Below, in pieces: positions 25,109 through 34,487 of a DNA stretch of 64,000 nucleotides; the stretch's first letter is position 1, and each line of letters starts with the position of its first letter. The DNA is taken from the NCBI GenBank assembly GCA_017501175.1, contig JAFVXK010000014.1, forward strand, positions 1 to 64,000, in the 5' to 3' direction. Below the pieces are notes generated by a model. It was given only the letters and a program-made list of their open reading frames with translations. It was not told the DNA's origin and made no database searches. Source of the DNA: Clostridia bacterium. Lineage in GTDB: Bacteria > Bacillota_A > Clostridia > Oscillospirales > CAG-272. Both the position numbers and the translations under genes were made by a program.

Positions 25109-26425
25109 ATGAAAAAGGACTTAAAAGCAAAGCTTGTCAACCGAAAGGTAGAAAAGCCAAACGCATTCATCGGAGCTATCGTCAGATTTGTGCTCGGAAT
25201 TATTAACAGACGTAATAAGGTTGAGTTCAGTTATGACTATGACCCCGAAACGATAAAAAACCAGCCTACTATACTGCTTTCCTCACACGCGTCAAGGCTA
25301 GAATTTATCTATACGATTTACGGCTTTGGACGTCGTGACGTGAACCTTGTATGCGGCTATCAGAACATACTCAAAAAAGGTATTTACGGCATAATGCTGA
25401 GGCTCGGCGTAATCTCGAAGTATTTATACCAGCCCGACGTTTTATGCGTCAAGAATATGATAAGAGTTCTGAAGAGGGGCGGAGCTATCGGTCTTTTTCC
25501 CGAGGGCATTCAGTCAACGAGCGGAAGCACACACCCGATAAATCCCGCGACGACACAGCTTATCAAAAGAAGCGGAGCAAATATCGTAGTGTGTACCACT
25601 CACGGAGCGTATCTTGCGACGAACAGATATTCCTCTGACAGAAAGAGCGGGTACATTGGTGTTGATTACAGCCTTGTGTTTACTCCCGAGCAGCTTGAAA
25701 ATCTTGACGAGGAAGAGATTTATAAAATTCTTCTTGAGAAAATCAGCTATAATGATTTTGCCTTCAACAAGGTTGCACACAACAAGTATATAGGTAAAAA
25801 ACCAAATGCCTTCGGCATTGAAAAAATACTCTACAAATGCCCCGACTGTAAGGGGGAGCATACACTTTCGGTTATGGGTGACACCGTGATATGCACCGAG
25901 TGTGGCTTTAGTGTGCGGATAAACGAGTATTACGACCTTGTCCTTGAGAACGGTGGAAATTGTCCCGCTGATATTGACGAGTGGTACAAGTGGCAGAGAA
26001 GCTGTGTGAGAAAGGAAATAAAGGACGATAGCTTTGAGATGTCGTTTTCGGGAAGCCTTTGTACCCTGAGGACAGATAAATTAAAAAAATCACCGAAGAA
26101 CAGACAAACCCTATCTGTTGGCACTGCAACACTTACGAAGGACGGACTTTCCTTTAAGGGTGAGCTTGACGGAGAGAGTGCCGACTTTGATTTCGATGCG
26201 AAATCGGTATATTCGCTCACATTCTCGACTAAGGGCTTTTTGGAGTTTTACTACAACAGCGATTATTATATGCTCGTGCCCGACGCGCCCGTGAGCTCGC
26301 TCATAAAGTGGACACTTGCATCGGAGGAGATACACAATCTCCGTGACGAAAACTGGCAGAGGGCGTGCGCCGACGTCTATGAATACGATAAATTTGAATG
26401 TAAAGAAGGAGTTACAAATGGGTAA
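25109..26425 (+). CDS. PlsC-like acyltransferase with zinc-ribbon domain
   Basis: 438 residues. The first 230 residues resemble the 1-acyl-glycerol-3-phosphate acyltransferase fold: block I is HASRLE (H60 to E65) where the family has HX4D, and block III is FPEG (130-133). From about 250 there is a C4 zinc ribbon (CPDCKGEH to CTEC), then about 150 residues of unassigned beta-rich sequence. It probably acylates a lipid or lipid-linked acceptor at the membrane; the Asp-to-Glu change makes the activity uncertain. It overlaps the transporter gene by 8 bases. Confidence 0.75.
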   Translation: MKKDLKAKLVNRKVEKPNAFIGAIVRFVLGIINRRNKVEFSYDYDPETIKNQPTILLSSHASRLEFIYTIYGFGRRDVNLVCGYQNILKKGIYGIMLRLGVISKYLYQPDVLCVKNMIRVLKRGGAIGLFPEGIQSTSGSTHPINPATTQLIKRSGANIVVCTTHGAYLATNRYSSDRKSGYIGVDYSLVFTPEQLENLDEEEIYKILLEKISYNDFAFNKVAHNKYIGKKPNAFGIEKILYKCPDCKGEHTLSVMGDTVICTECGFSVRINEYYDLVLENGGNCPADIDEWYKWQRSCVRKEIKDDSFEMSFSGSLCTLRTDKLKKSPKNRQTLSVGTATLTKDGLSFKGELDGESADFDFDAKSVYSLTFSTKGFLEFYYNSDYYMLVPDAPVSSLIKWTLASEEIHNLRDENWQRACADVYEYDKFECKEGVTNG

Positions 26426-27899
26426 GTCAACCGAAATGGACGCAAAGCTGAAATTCGGCTTAAAAAGCTTTATAACCGTCGTTTGCATACTGCTTGCGGT
26501 TTTGATTTTCGTTGGTGTTTTGACCTACGTAATACCCGCGGGGCGCTACACGATTTATACTACCGACCCGTCGAAAGCCGAGCTTCCGTTCTACGAGTAC
26601 ACCGAGGACGCCTCGCTTAATAAGCAGATAGTAATAGACTCCTACCGTGAGCTTGAGGAGGGAGAAAACTCAACACGCCTCCCGTGGTACCGTTGGCTGA
26701 CCTCGCCCTTTGAGGCGCTTATCTTCGGCTCTAACAGCTCTAATATGATAATGATTATAGCGCTTCTTTTGGTGCTTGGCGGTACGTTCAAGGTGCTTGA
26801 GGACAGCGGCGGACTTGTTTCGCTCGTTAGGGTTATTATGGAAAGACTGCGCTCAAAGCGCTACGTGGCAATCTGGGCAATCACAGGCGTTATTATGCTG
26901 CTTTCCGCCGTTTTCGGACTTCAGGAGCAGCTTCTTATACTGTATCCCGTTTTTGCTATGCTTTGCACGGCGCTTAACTGGTCGCGCTTTACGGCTATCT
27001 CGTTTGTTCTTATCGCGTCGGGAGTCGGCTTTACTACGGCTATCACCAACCCCCTCACCATAGGAACGGCGTCTATTGCCGCGGGCGTCAGCGTTACCGA
27101 CGGACTTTGGTACAGATGCATTATCTTCTGCGTGATGTACGTTGTCACATCGCTGTTTTTGGTATCCTGCGCAAAGCGCGACGAGCGACTTGCGACAGAG
27201 AAATTCGACGTTGAGGGCTTCGTTACCGTTTCTTCGGAGGAGCATCGCGAGGACATCAAAAAGGCAAAAATGATAGTCGCACTTTTCTCAATAGCTCTTC
27301 TTTCGGTTATCGTGACCACGGCTATCGACTCGCTTCGTTCACTCGCAATGGTATTTATGGCAGCCGCCTTTATCGTCGGCACGGTTATTGTCGGCAGACT
27401 ACTGCTCGGCTCGTATAAGTGCCTCGGTAAATGCTTCCTCGCAGGCGTAAAAGACGTGCTTCCTTCGATAGTTATCATTATGATTGCCTTCGGAATTACG
27501 CATATAGCTGCCGAGGGTAATATACTTCACACCATCTTCAAATACTTCTATGACTCGGTATCGGGGATTTCTCCCTATCTTGCGGTAATTATCCTTTACG
27601 TTTTCGTCCTCATTATCGAGTTCTTTATCCCGAGTGCCTCTGCGAAGGCTGTTTTGATAATACCTATGCTCACTCTCGCTCCAATCGAGGGCATAAGCAA
27701 GACGGTAATTATCCTTACCTACCTCTTTGCCGACGGATACACAAACGTCCTCTATCCCACCTGCGGAACGCTTCTTGTAGGAATAGGACTTGCTGACGTC
27801 AGCTTTGCCGAGTGGTTCAAGAAAACGGCGCTCTTCCAGCTTTTGCTCTTCGCTTTGTCAATTGCATTCCTTATGTTTGCGGTATTTATAGGACTGTAA
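26418..27899 (+). CDS. YfcC-family membrane transporter
   Basis: 493 residues from the ATG at 26418 (AAGGAG upstream), overlapping the previous stop; the longer frame has no ribosome site. About 11-12 hydrophobic helices, with the family opening VIPAGRY and the conserved GFTTAITNPLTIGTA and IPSASAKAVLIIPML regions. The YfcC group (COG1288) contains putative arginine/ornithine or C4-dicarboxylate-type carriers. A downstream M20 peptidase suggests uptake of a peptide or acylated amino acid, but the substrate is not visible in the sequence. Confidence 0.85.
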   Translation: MGKSTEMDAKLKFGLKSFITVVCILLAVLIFVGVLTYVIPAGRYTIYTTDPSKAELPFYEYTEDASLNKQIVIDSYRELEEGENSTRLPWYRWLTSPFEALIFGSNSSNMIMIIALLLVLGGTFKVLEDSGGLVSLVRVIMERLRSKRYVAIWAITGVIMLLSAVFGLQEQLLILYPVFAMLCTALNWSRFTAISFVLIASGVGFTTAITNPLTIGTASIAAGVSVTDGLWYRCIIFCVMYVVTSLFLVSCAKRDERLATEKFDVEGFVTVSSEEHREDIKKAKMIVALFSIALLSVIVTTAIDSLRSLAMVFMAAAFIVGTVIVGRLLLGSYKCLGKCFLAGVKDVLPSIVIIMIAFGITHIAAEGNILHTIFKYFYDSVSGISPYLAVIILYVFVLIIEFFIPSASAKAVLIIPMLTLAPIEGISKTVIILTYLFADGYTNVLYPTCGTLLVGIGLADVSFAEWFKKTALFQLLLFALSIAFLMFAVFIGL

Positions 27900-27944
27900 T
27901 CCTTTAATTACTGCCTGATAATTCCATAGCAAAAGGAGAAAATC

Positions 27945-28541
27945 ATGACCGCAAGGGAAAGATTTATCGAAATATACAAGAAAAATATAACACGAGAGGG
28001 AGCTGATAAGCTCCTTGAATATCTCGATTCGTCGGCATCGGACTTTTTCACAGCACCCGCATCTGCAAGGTATCATTCGTCCTATGAGGGAGGGCTTTGC
28101 GAGCACTCACTGAACGTTTACGACTGCCTTGTAAGTTATCTTAAATCGGATAGAGCAAGGCAATTCGGCTTTGAGTATTCGGACGAGTCGATAGCAATAG
28201 TCGCGCTTCTTCACGATTTGTGCAAGGTTGGAGTGTATAAAAAGGGCTTCCGAAACGTCAAGGACGAGCGCGGCGTGTGGCAGAGGGTTGACAGCTTTGA
28301 GTACGACGACAAGCTCCCCTACGGTCACGGTGAGAAAAGCGTCTATATCGCCTCGGGCTATATGCGTCTCACGCGCGAGGAGGCGTTTGCGATAAGGTAT
28401 CATATGGGATACTCATCAACCGAAGACCCGAGAAACGTATCTGCGGCGTTTGAAATGTTCCCGCTTGCCTTTGCGCTATCGACTGCCGACAGCGAGGCGA
28501 CATACTACCTTGAAAGCGACAAAAGGGAAAAGGATAAATAA
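27945..28541 (+). CDS. HD-domain hydrolase
   Basis: 198 residues. The metal-binding HD signature is present (EHSLNVYDC and LLHDLCKVG), with a later HMGY histidine. HD proteins are phosphohydrolases of nucleotides or nucleic acids. An AAAGGAG site precedes the ATG. It lies 45 bases after the transporter and 15 before the M20 gene, so it is probably co-transcribed. Substrate unknown. Confidence 0.82.
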   Translation: MTARERFIEIYKKNITREGADKLLEYLDSSASDFFTAPASARYHSSYEGGLCEHSLNVYDCLVSYLKSDRARQFGFEYSDESIAIVALLHDLCKVGVYKKGFRNVKDERGVWQRVDSFEYDDKLPYGHGEKSVYIASGYMRLTREEAFAIRYHMGYSSTEDPRNVSAAFEMFPLAFALSTADSEATYYLESDKREKDK

Positions 28542-28556
28542 AAAAAGAGGTCAGTG

Positions 28557-29765
28557 ATGTTAAACAAAAGTATATCGTCATTTCTTCGAGAGCGCGGTGA
28601 AGAGATAAGCGCGGATATTATTTCGTGGCGAAGAATCCTTCATAAAATCCCGGAGCTCAGGATGGATACCCCGAAAACCGAGGCTGAGATTATCCGAGTA
28701 TTAAAAGAAATCGGCATTGAGGATATAAGAGCGGGCGTCGGAGGACATGGAGTTTGCGCTGTTATTCGGGGCGAGATTCCCGGCAAATGCCTCGGCATAA
28801 GAACCGACTGCGACGGCTTGCCTATAAAGGAGGAAACCGGGCTCGAATTCGCATCAACTAACGGAAATATGCACGCCTGCGGTCACGACGCCCACACTGC
28901 AATGGGACTTGGCGCGGCGAAGCTTATTTATGAAATGCGTCACGTGCTAAAAGGCACGGTCAAGCTAATATTCCAGCCATACGAGGAGGGGTGCGGCGGC
29001 GCAAGGCTCATGATAAACGACGGCGTCTTGAGAAGCCCCGACGTAGAGCAAATTATCGGCTTACATAACCATTGCGAGCCCGACGAGGACTATCTTCCCG
29101 GCGATATACTCGTGACGAGCGAGCCTATTACCGCTAACGTATATTCGTACGTAGCAACCTTCCGCGGAGATACCTGCCACGTTTGTCATTCGGGAGCTGC
29201 CGCAAACGCGGTCTATATGGCGTGCGAGGCTGTTTTCAGGATTTCGAAGATTTCCGAGGGCAACACGCAAAGCGTCAACGCAGTTACCGTTGTAAACGGC
29301 GGCGTCAGAAACAATATCGTGCCTAAGACCTGTACCATCGAGGGCAGTATCCGTTCCTTTGACCGTGACGAGCATACGCGTATGAAGGAAGAGGTTCACA
29401 GGATACTGGAGGAAGCGGCGAGAGCACACGGCGGCGAGGTTACGGTAACCCCCTCGATTGACGTTATGGAAACGCGCATAGATAAAGGCGTTTACGATAA
29501 TTTCTGCGCTGTGGCAAACGAAATTTTCACCGAGCGCGGCTGTGTACAGGTTAAGGAGCGCGAGCTTATAGGCGAGGATTTTGCATATTATGCGGATATG
29601 ATTCCCGGACTTTATTTCAGACTTCACGATAAGCCCGAGGGCGAATATTATCCTCTCCACCATTCGAAATTCACGGTTGATGAGAGCGTTCTTTATAAAG
29701 GAAGCGTAATGCTCGCAGGATACGCGCTTATGTGGCAAAATGAAAGAGCCGCACAGAGTGGATAA
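28557..29765 (+). CDS. M20-family amidohydrolase/peptidase
   Basis: 402 residues from the ATG at 28557 (AGAGG six bases upstream); a GTG three bases earlier is possible. The M20D hallmarks are GIRTDCDGLP, HACGHDAHTAMGLGAA with metal-binding His/Asp and GEDFAYYADMIPGLYFRLH. The enzymes cleave N-acyl amino acids or carboxypeptide bonds in the cytoplasm (hippurate hydrolase, aminoacylase type). A small insertion TCHVCHSG replaces the usual HAA segment. It is the last gene of the acyltransferase-YfcC-HD-M20 cluster and probably acts on what YfcC imports. Confidence 0.9.
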   Translation: MLNKSISSFLRERGEEISADIISWRRILHKIPELRMDTPKTEAEIIRVLKEIGIEDIRAGVGGHGVCAVIRGEIPGKCLGIRTDCDGLPIKEETGLEFASTNGNMHACGHDAHTAMGLGAAKLIYEMRHVLKGTVKLIFQPYEEGCGGARLMINDGVLRSPDVEQIIGLHNHCEPDEDYLPGDILVTSEPITANVYSYVATFRGDTCHVCHSGAAANAVYMACEAVFRISKISEGNTQSVNAVTVVNGGVRNNIVPKTCTIEGSIRSFDRDEHTRMKEEVHRILEEAARAHGGEVTVTPSIDVMETRIDKGVYDNFCAVANEIFTERGCVQVKERELIGEDFAYYADMIPGLYFRLHDKPEGEYYPLHHSKFTVDESVLYKGSVMLAGYALMWQNERAAQSG

Positions 29766-29810
29766 TATAACGAAATGCGCGGCTAGTAAAATCCGCGCTT
29801 ATACAAAATA

Positions 29811-29849
29811 AAAAGGCGTCTTGACCGTGAGGGAAAGACGCCTTTTCTT
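29811..29849. terminator. Bidirectional terminator
   Basis: AAAAGGCGTCTT (29811-29822) pairs with AAGACGCCTTTT (29835-29846). Shared by the M20 gene and the GH106-like gene. Confidence 0.88.
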
Positions 29850-29863
29850 TTGGATAATATAAA

Positions 29864-32800
29864 TTATTTTTTTGTGATTACGGGTGAGGAGATAATGCCT
29901 TTACGGCGAAGCCTGTACTCGTAGGTCCAGGAGCTGTCCTTGGTTACCCAAGAGCCGGGGCTCGAGCTTATACGCATCTCGTCGGCGCAGTGTATGTTGC
30001 CAAAGCAATTATAGCGTGATATGTAAGCGGTAACGGAAAGAGTATGATTTCCCTCTTTTGGTACGCCTATGCTTTCTTTGTAGGGGGGCAACGCAACCGT
30101 CGCGCATTTTTCTCCGTCAAGAGCGTATGTGAGAACTCCCGCACGGTAGTGCGAGGTTGTTACGTCATACTCGGATACGCCGTCACATTCAATGGGAATG
30201 TGATAGGTGATAGCACCGCCGTAGAACGGGAATCCCTGATTTGTTATATCGTCGAAGGCTACGGTTTTGGGAAGGTCGGTTATTATCTTGCGTCTTCCGT
30301 TAACCTTTACCCCGAAATCTCCAAGCAAGTAGCAGCACTCGATATTTTCTCGCTCGTCGAAGGGAAGCTTGATAGTGAGAATGTTCTTTCCTGCTTTTAT
30401 AGCGGGAAGCGCTGTTTTTCTGATAGCCGCGTCGGTGTAGTAGCCGATATCCGAATACACCACGTCCTCACCGTTGAAGGTGATTTTTGCTTTGTCAGCG
30501 TCCTCAAGCGCCAAGACGGGATTTTCTACGTCAATTTCGCTCTCAATTTCAAATTCAAGCGTTACGGTGTATCTCGGCTCGACTTTCTTTAAAACCCAGG
30601 GCTGAGCTACGCGGAAATCACGGTTAGGCAGACCTGTTTTCTCTCTGAGCTTACGGTCAAGACGCAGAATTTCCTCGGTATCCTGAAGCTCATCGCCGTC
30701 AAGCGCATACTTTGCCGTGTCAAGAAGCAGAACGTTAGGTTCGTCGAGCGAGAAGGGGACACTGTTGGGGATAGAAATACAGCTTTCGGACGCCTTTACT
30801 CTCGGGACTGTGTAGCCCGCCCCCTCTCCGTCGGCAAGGAAGAGAAGAGCCGAATCGTAATCGTAAAGCCTCAGCGTTATAACGGTATTTTCGCCGTCGT
30901 AACGGTATTCTACGGGTTTAATATCGCCCGACATCGTATCCCAAAGCTCAGGGACGTATTTGCCAAAGACGGTTACTCGGAAGGTGCCGAGCTGTGCTAC
31001 GTCGGGAGTTGCGGGGTCGTCAAGGTGAGCGATGAAAAGCCACGAGCCACTGTTATCGCGGCGAAGGGTATGAACGAGATTCGTCGAGTAACTCCCGTCG
31101 GGATTCCTTATATCAATGCTTCTGTACGGGGCGAGCTCGCCGAGAATAGCCGCGCGGTTAAAGGATAAAGTCGTTGATTTTTCAAAGAGGCGTCTTCCGC
31201 GCTCTGATACGAAAGCGTTTTCGTATCTTGGAGCGTTGCCCATAAATATCAGCTTTCCGCCGTCCGAAAGGAAGTCCTCAAGCCTTTCGAGTGTAGTGGA
31301 GCGCAGGGTTTCGCACTCGGGAACTACTATGACGTCGTAGGACATCTTTCCAACCTTGAGCGGAGAAGAGCCCCTTTCGCACTGGCTGGGGAAGAGAGAT
31401 TCGCATATAAAGTCAAAGTCAATACAGCCGCGGAGCAACCAATCGCTGAGATTTTTGAAGTTCTCCTCCATCGCAGAACAAACGAGATTGTTCTGGTCGC
31501 GCGGACCGTAGTGAAGCCAATAGCTTTCTACAGGGTGAATAACTCCCACTTTTACGACAGGAGCGCCTCTTGTGAGTGCGGTTGCAACTCTTGCAAAGTG
31601 GTCTTCGATATAGGCATATTCCTTATGCCAAGAGGATTGATAGAAAATAGAGGCGGGATAATCACGCTTTGCGTTGCCCTTCATAGAAACCCAGGAAAGA
31701 TGCGGCACTCTTGCGGTTACGCCAAAAGCCGCCTGCCAGTCGGCGTTTATCTTGTGACCTCTGAAATCAAAATCCCAGCCCGTGCCGCCGTAAAGCTCGG
31801 ACATAAGTCCCTCTCTGCCATACTGACGCGCGGCGGACTGACCTTGCTTTGCGGTATTTAATTCTCTGTTGCCGAAAAGCATATCTATTCCGGGGAGAGA
31901 AAAGGCACGGTATGCGCGCATAACGTCGCCTGCAGTCAAGGTCTGATAGTCAAGAGTAGGCTCACCGTTCATATGTCCGGTCAGCAAAATGCCGTGCTCG
32001 TCACACCATTTGCCGCATTGGTCGGTAAACGCGGAGCATAAGCGCTCTGTTACGTGGTCGTGATAGCGGTATCTTGTGACTGAGGGCTCTCCGCCCGGAA
32101 GATTCCAGATAAGCTCGGGAAGCTTTTCTATGATTGATTCTCCGTATGCTTTGGTGTAGGTTTCATCAAAATCGTCTGTCCATGGAAGAGTGACGTCGGT
32201 TTTAGCCTCTGCGAGCTTCAAAAATCCTTTTCCGGAGCATTTCGGCTCGTCGGTGAAAATAGAGGGGATTGTTTTGCCAAACTCGTCGCCCACCGTTTCG
32301 TAGTATCTCTCGTGGGTTACCTCGATAAATCTCTGCATTGCCTTAGGATTCAGTGAATCGACGTAGGGCAGATTGTTGTACCACGCGGTTGAAGGTGCAA
32401 TCTCACGATAGACCGTCCACACCGTTCCAACGGCATTCTCGCCGTCCGCGAGCATTTTATATGAGGAAAGCGTCTTGCTTTCGTCGAGAACTATATCGTA
32501 CCTGCCGAGAATCAGCGTGCTGTCGCTCGTTTGATAGTCGGGCTTGCAGCTAAAGCAAAGTATTCTTTGACGGAATTCAGGGTTCTTTGTAACAAGACCG
32601 CCTGCCGAGCCGGAGGCGTATCTGTCCTCGTCGTAAAGCCAGGAGAGCAAGCCTATATCTTTTGCTCTGCCCGTGCAAGAGCTGATAAGCTTCATAAATT
32701 CATCGCTGAGATAGGGCGTTGACATTCCGGTTCTTACGTGTATATGAAATCCGCCGAATCCCATTTCACGAAATACCTCTATCTGACGGAGAAGCTCCTT

Positions 32801-32914
32801 TTCGTCAAGGTCGCAGTTCCACGCCCAAAACGGCGCGGCTCTGTATTCCGCCGTTGGCTTTTTGAAAAGCTCTTTGTCAAGATTTGGGGTGCTTCGGTTT
32901 TTATCGTAAAGCAT
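29864..32914 (-). CDS. GH106-like glycoside hydrolase (predicted alpha-L-rhamnosidase)
   Basis: 1016 residues from the ATG at 32914; a longer frame (start 32941) has nine extra residues and no better site. The N-terminal barrel is typical of the large glycosyl-hydrolase group related to GH106 rhamnosidases: YRAAPFWAWNCDLDEKELLRQ, GFGGFHIHVRTGM, WLYDEDRYASGSAGG, and SIFTDEPKC. C-terminal beta-sandwich domains (about 750-1016) resemble GH2-type sugar-binding modules. No signal peptide is seen, so it acts in the cytoplasm. Rhamnogalacturonan or rhamnosylated plant glycans are likely substrates, in line with the uronate operon, but activity is inferred. Confidence 0.78.
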   Translation of the reverse strand: MLYDKNRSTPNLDKELFKKPTAEYRAAPFWAWNCDLDEKELLRQIEVFREMGFGGFHIHVRTGMSTPYLSDEFMKLISSCTGRAKDIGLLSWLYDEDRYASGSAGGLVTKNPEFRQRILCFSCKPDYQTSDSTLILGRYDIVLDESKTLSSYKMLADGENAVGTVWTVYREIAPSTAWYNNLPYVDSLNPKAMQRFIEVTHERYYETVGDEFGKTIPSIFTDEPKCSGKGFLKLAEAKTDVTLPWTDDFDETYTKAYGESIIEKLPELIWNLPGGEPSVTRYRYHDHVTERLCSAFTDQCGKWCDEHGILLTGHMNGEPTLDYQTLTAGDVMRAYRAFSLPGIDMLFGNRELNTAKQGQSAARQYGREGLMSELYGGTGWDFDFRGHKINADWQAAFGVTARVPHLSWVSMKGNAKRDYPASIFYQSSWHKEYAYIEDHFARVATALTRGAPVVKVGVIHPVESYWLHYGPRDQNNLVCSAMEENFKNLSDWLLRGCIDFDFICESLFPSQCERGSSPLKVGKMSYDVIVVPECETLRSTTLERLEDFLSDGGKLIFMGNAPRYENAFVSERGRRLFEKSTTLSFNRAAILGELAPYRSIDIRNPDGSYSTNLVHTLRRDNSGSWLFIAHLDDPATPDVAQLGTFRVTVFGKYVPELWDTMSGDIKPVEYRYDGENTVITLRLYDYDSALLFLADGEGAGYTVPRVKASESCISIPNSVPFSLDEPNVLLLDTAKYALDGDELQDTEEILRLDRKLREKTGLPNRDFRVAQPWVLKKVEPRYTVTLEFEIESEIDVENPVLALEDADKAKITFNGEDVVYSDIGYYTDAAIRKTALPAIKAGKNILTIKLPFDERENIECCYLLGDFGVKVNGRRKIITDLPKTVAFDDITNQGFPFYGGAITYHIPIECDGVSEYDVTTSHYRAGVLTYALDGEKCATVALPPYKESIGVPKEGNHTLSVTAYISRYNCFGNIHCADEMRISSSPGSWVTKDSSWTYEYRLRRKGIISSPVITKK

Positions 32915-32959
32915 AGTTAAGCATTCCTTTCTCACAGGCAAATATTAACTTACGCAATA

Positions 32960-32988
32960 ATTATACTGTTTTTGTGTTGTTTTGTCAA
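32960..32988 (-). promoter_or_regulatory. Promoter of GH106-like gene
   Basis: Minus strand TTGACA (32988-32983), 17 bases, TATAAT (32965-32960), a full consensus promoter. Confidence 0.8.
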
Positions 32989-33047
32989 TATATTTGAGTT
33001 AATCTTCATATTTTTTGGAAAAAGGTTTGCAAATACTAAAAAAACGA

Positions 33048-33076
33048 TTGAATATTTTTTTTATTTGTGTTAAAAT
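33048..33076 (+). promoter_or_regulatory. Promoter of L-serine dehydratase operon
   Basis: TTGAAT (33048-33053), 17 bases, TAAAAT (33071-33076), with TGT before the -10. Confidence 0.65.
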
Positions 33077-33099
33077 AAAATAACAAAATCTGTTATTTT
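33077..33099 (+). promoter_or_regulatory. Inverted repeat over the transcription start of sdaA, possible operator
   Basis: AAAATAACA (33077-33085) and TGTTATTTT (33091-33099) form a perfect 9-bp palindrome directly downstream of the -10. A repressor bound here would block initiation; a weak RNA hairpin is the alternative. Confidence 0.35.
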
Positions 33100-33110
33100 G
33101 CGGAGCAGGT

Positions 33111-34316
33111 ATGAAATCCATAAAAGACATTTACAAAATAGGTAAGGGTCCGTCAAGCTCGCACACTATGGGACCTGCAAAGGCTATGAAGCTTTTTGTA
33201 AGGGAAAATCCCGATGCCGACTCGTACGAGGTTATCCTATACGGCTCGCTGTCGGATACGGGCAAGGGACACGGCACGGACGTCGCTATATCGGGCGTTG
33301 CGGGCAAGCCTGTCGAAATAGTATTCGATAAGAAAAACAAAGTTCTTCCGCACGAGAATACAATGGATATTTATGCGGTTCGCGACGGAAAACGGGATAA
33401 AAAGTCGCTTATGCGCGTAATGAGTGTTGGCGGCGGAGATATTGAAATTGAGGATAGACCGACTTCTACACTCGACGAGATTTACAAGGAATCAACCTTC
33501 GCTGAAATTGCCGAGGTGTGTGGACGCGACGGCATACGTCTTTCCGACTACGTTTACGAGCGTGAGGGCGAGGGTATAACCGAGTTTCTCGCTAAAGTGT
33601 GGCGCACTATGCAAAAGGCGGTTGACGACGGACTTTCGGCCACGGGGATACTTCCCGGCGGCCTTGAGGTGCAGAGGAAGGCGAGGGAGCTTTTTGCATC
33701 AGCCGAGGATTCGGGCAATCCCGCGCTCAAGAGAACGAAGATAGTTTCCGCTTACGCCTACGCTGTCGGTGAGCAAAACGCAGATAACGGAACGATAGTA
33801 ACAGCACCAACCTGCGGCGCTTGCGCGGTGCTTCCCGCGGTATTAACTTATATGCAAAGAGATTGCGGATACAGTGAGGATAAAATTTACCGAGCTCTTG
33901 CGGTTGCGGGACTGATTGGAAACCTTACAAAAACCAACGCCTCTATATCGGGTGCGGAGTGCGGCTGTCAGGCGGAGATAGGAACAGCCTGCGCTATGGC
34001 TGCGGCAGCTCTTGCCGAGCTTTTTGACGAGGATATAGACAAGATTGAGTACGCCGCAGAGATGGCGTTTGAGCATTTTCTCGGTCTTACCTGCGACCCT
34101 ATATCAGGGCTGGTTCAGATTCCCTGCATAGAGCGTAACGCGGTTGCCGCAATGAGAGCTATAAACGCGGCGGAGCTTGCGGGGCTTCTTTCGGGGTCGA
34201 GAAAAATATCGCTTGATTTGGTTATTAAAACGATGTACGAAACAGGTAAGGACCTCTCGCATCTTTACAGGGAAACCTCTGCGGGCGGACTTGCAAAGCT
34301 TTATCACAAGAGATAG
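33111..34316 (+). CDS. sdaA: L-serine ammonia-lyase, iron-sulfur dependent, single chain
   Basis: 401 residues with the beta and alpha domains of clostridial L-serine dehydratase in one chain. Converts L-serine to pyruvate and ammonia. The N-terminal part has the SSSHTMGP signature; the C-terminal catalytic part has cysteines in PTCGACAVLPA, AECGCQAEIGTACAM and LTCDPISGLVQIPC, which supply the [4Fe-4S] ligands. No ACT domain is visible. The downstream symporter for alanine or glycine fits amino-acid catabolism. The stop is TAG. Confidence 0.92.
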   Translation: MKSIKDIYKIGKGPSSSHTMGPAKAMKLFVRENPDADSYEVILYGSLSDTGKGHGTDVAISGVAGKPVEIVFDKKNKVLPHENTMDIYAVRDGKRDKKSLMRVMSVGGGDIEIEDRPTSTLDEIYKESTFAEIAEVCGRDGIRLSDYVYEREGEGITEFLAKVWRTMQKAVDDGLSATGILPGGLEVQRKARELFASAEDSGNPALKRTKIVSAYAYAVGEQNADNGTIVTAPTCGACAVLPAVLTYMQRDCGYSEDKIYRALAVAGLIGNLTKTNASISGAECGCQAEIGTACAMAAAALAELFDEDIDKIEYAAEMAFEHFLGLTCDPISGLVQIPCIERNAVAAMRAINAAELAGLLSGSRKISLDLVIKTMYETGKDLSHLYRETSAGGLAKLYHKR

Positions 34317-34326
34317 ACGGTGAAAA

Positions 34327-34476
34327 ATGGAAAAGGCGAAAATTGACAGAATAAACGAGCTTGGCAGGCTTTCGCGTGAGCGCGAGCTTACTGATGCCGA
34401 GCGCGAGGAGCAGAAGGCACTCCGCGAGGAGTATATGCAAGAAGTCAAAGCCGCGCTTCGCGGTGACAAAAAATAA
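34327..34476 (+). CDS. DUF896 small protein (YnzC-like)
   Basis: 49 residues, MEKAKIDRINELGRLSRERE with a second helix EREEQKALREEY. This matches the helical-hairpin DUF896 family; the Bacillus member YnzC is small and of poorly defined role, with a relative induced in the SOS response. It starts 10 bases after the sdaA stop and ends 11 bases before the next gene, so it is part of the same operon. Confidence 0.8.
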   Translation: MEKAKIDRINELGRLSRERELTDAEREEQKALREEYMQEVKAALRGDKK

Positions 34477-34487
34477 GGAGAGGTTAT

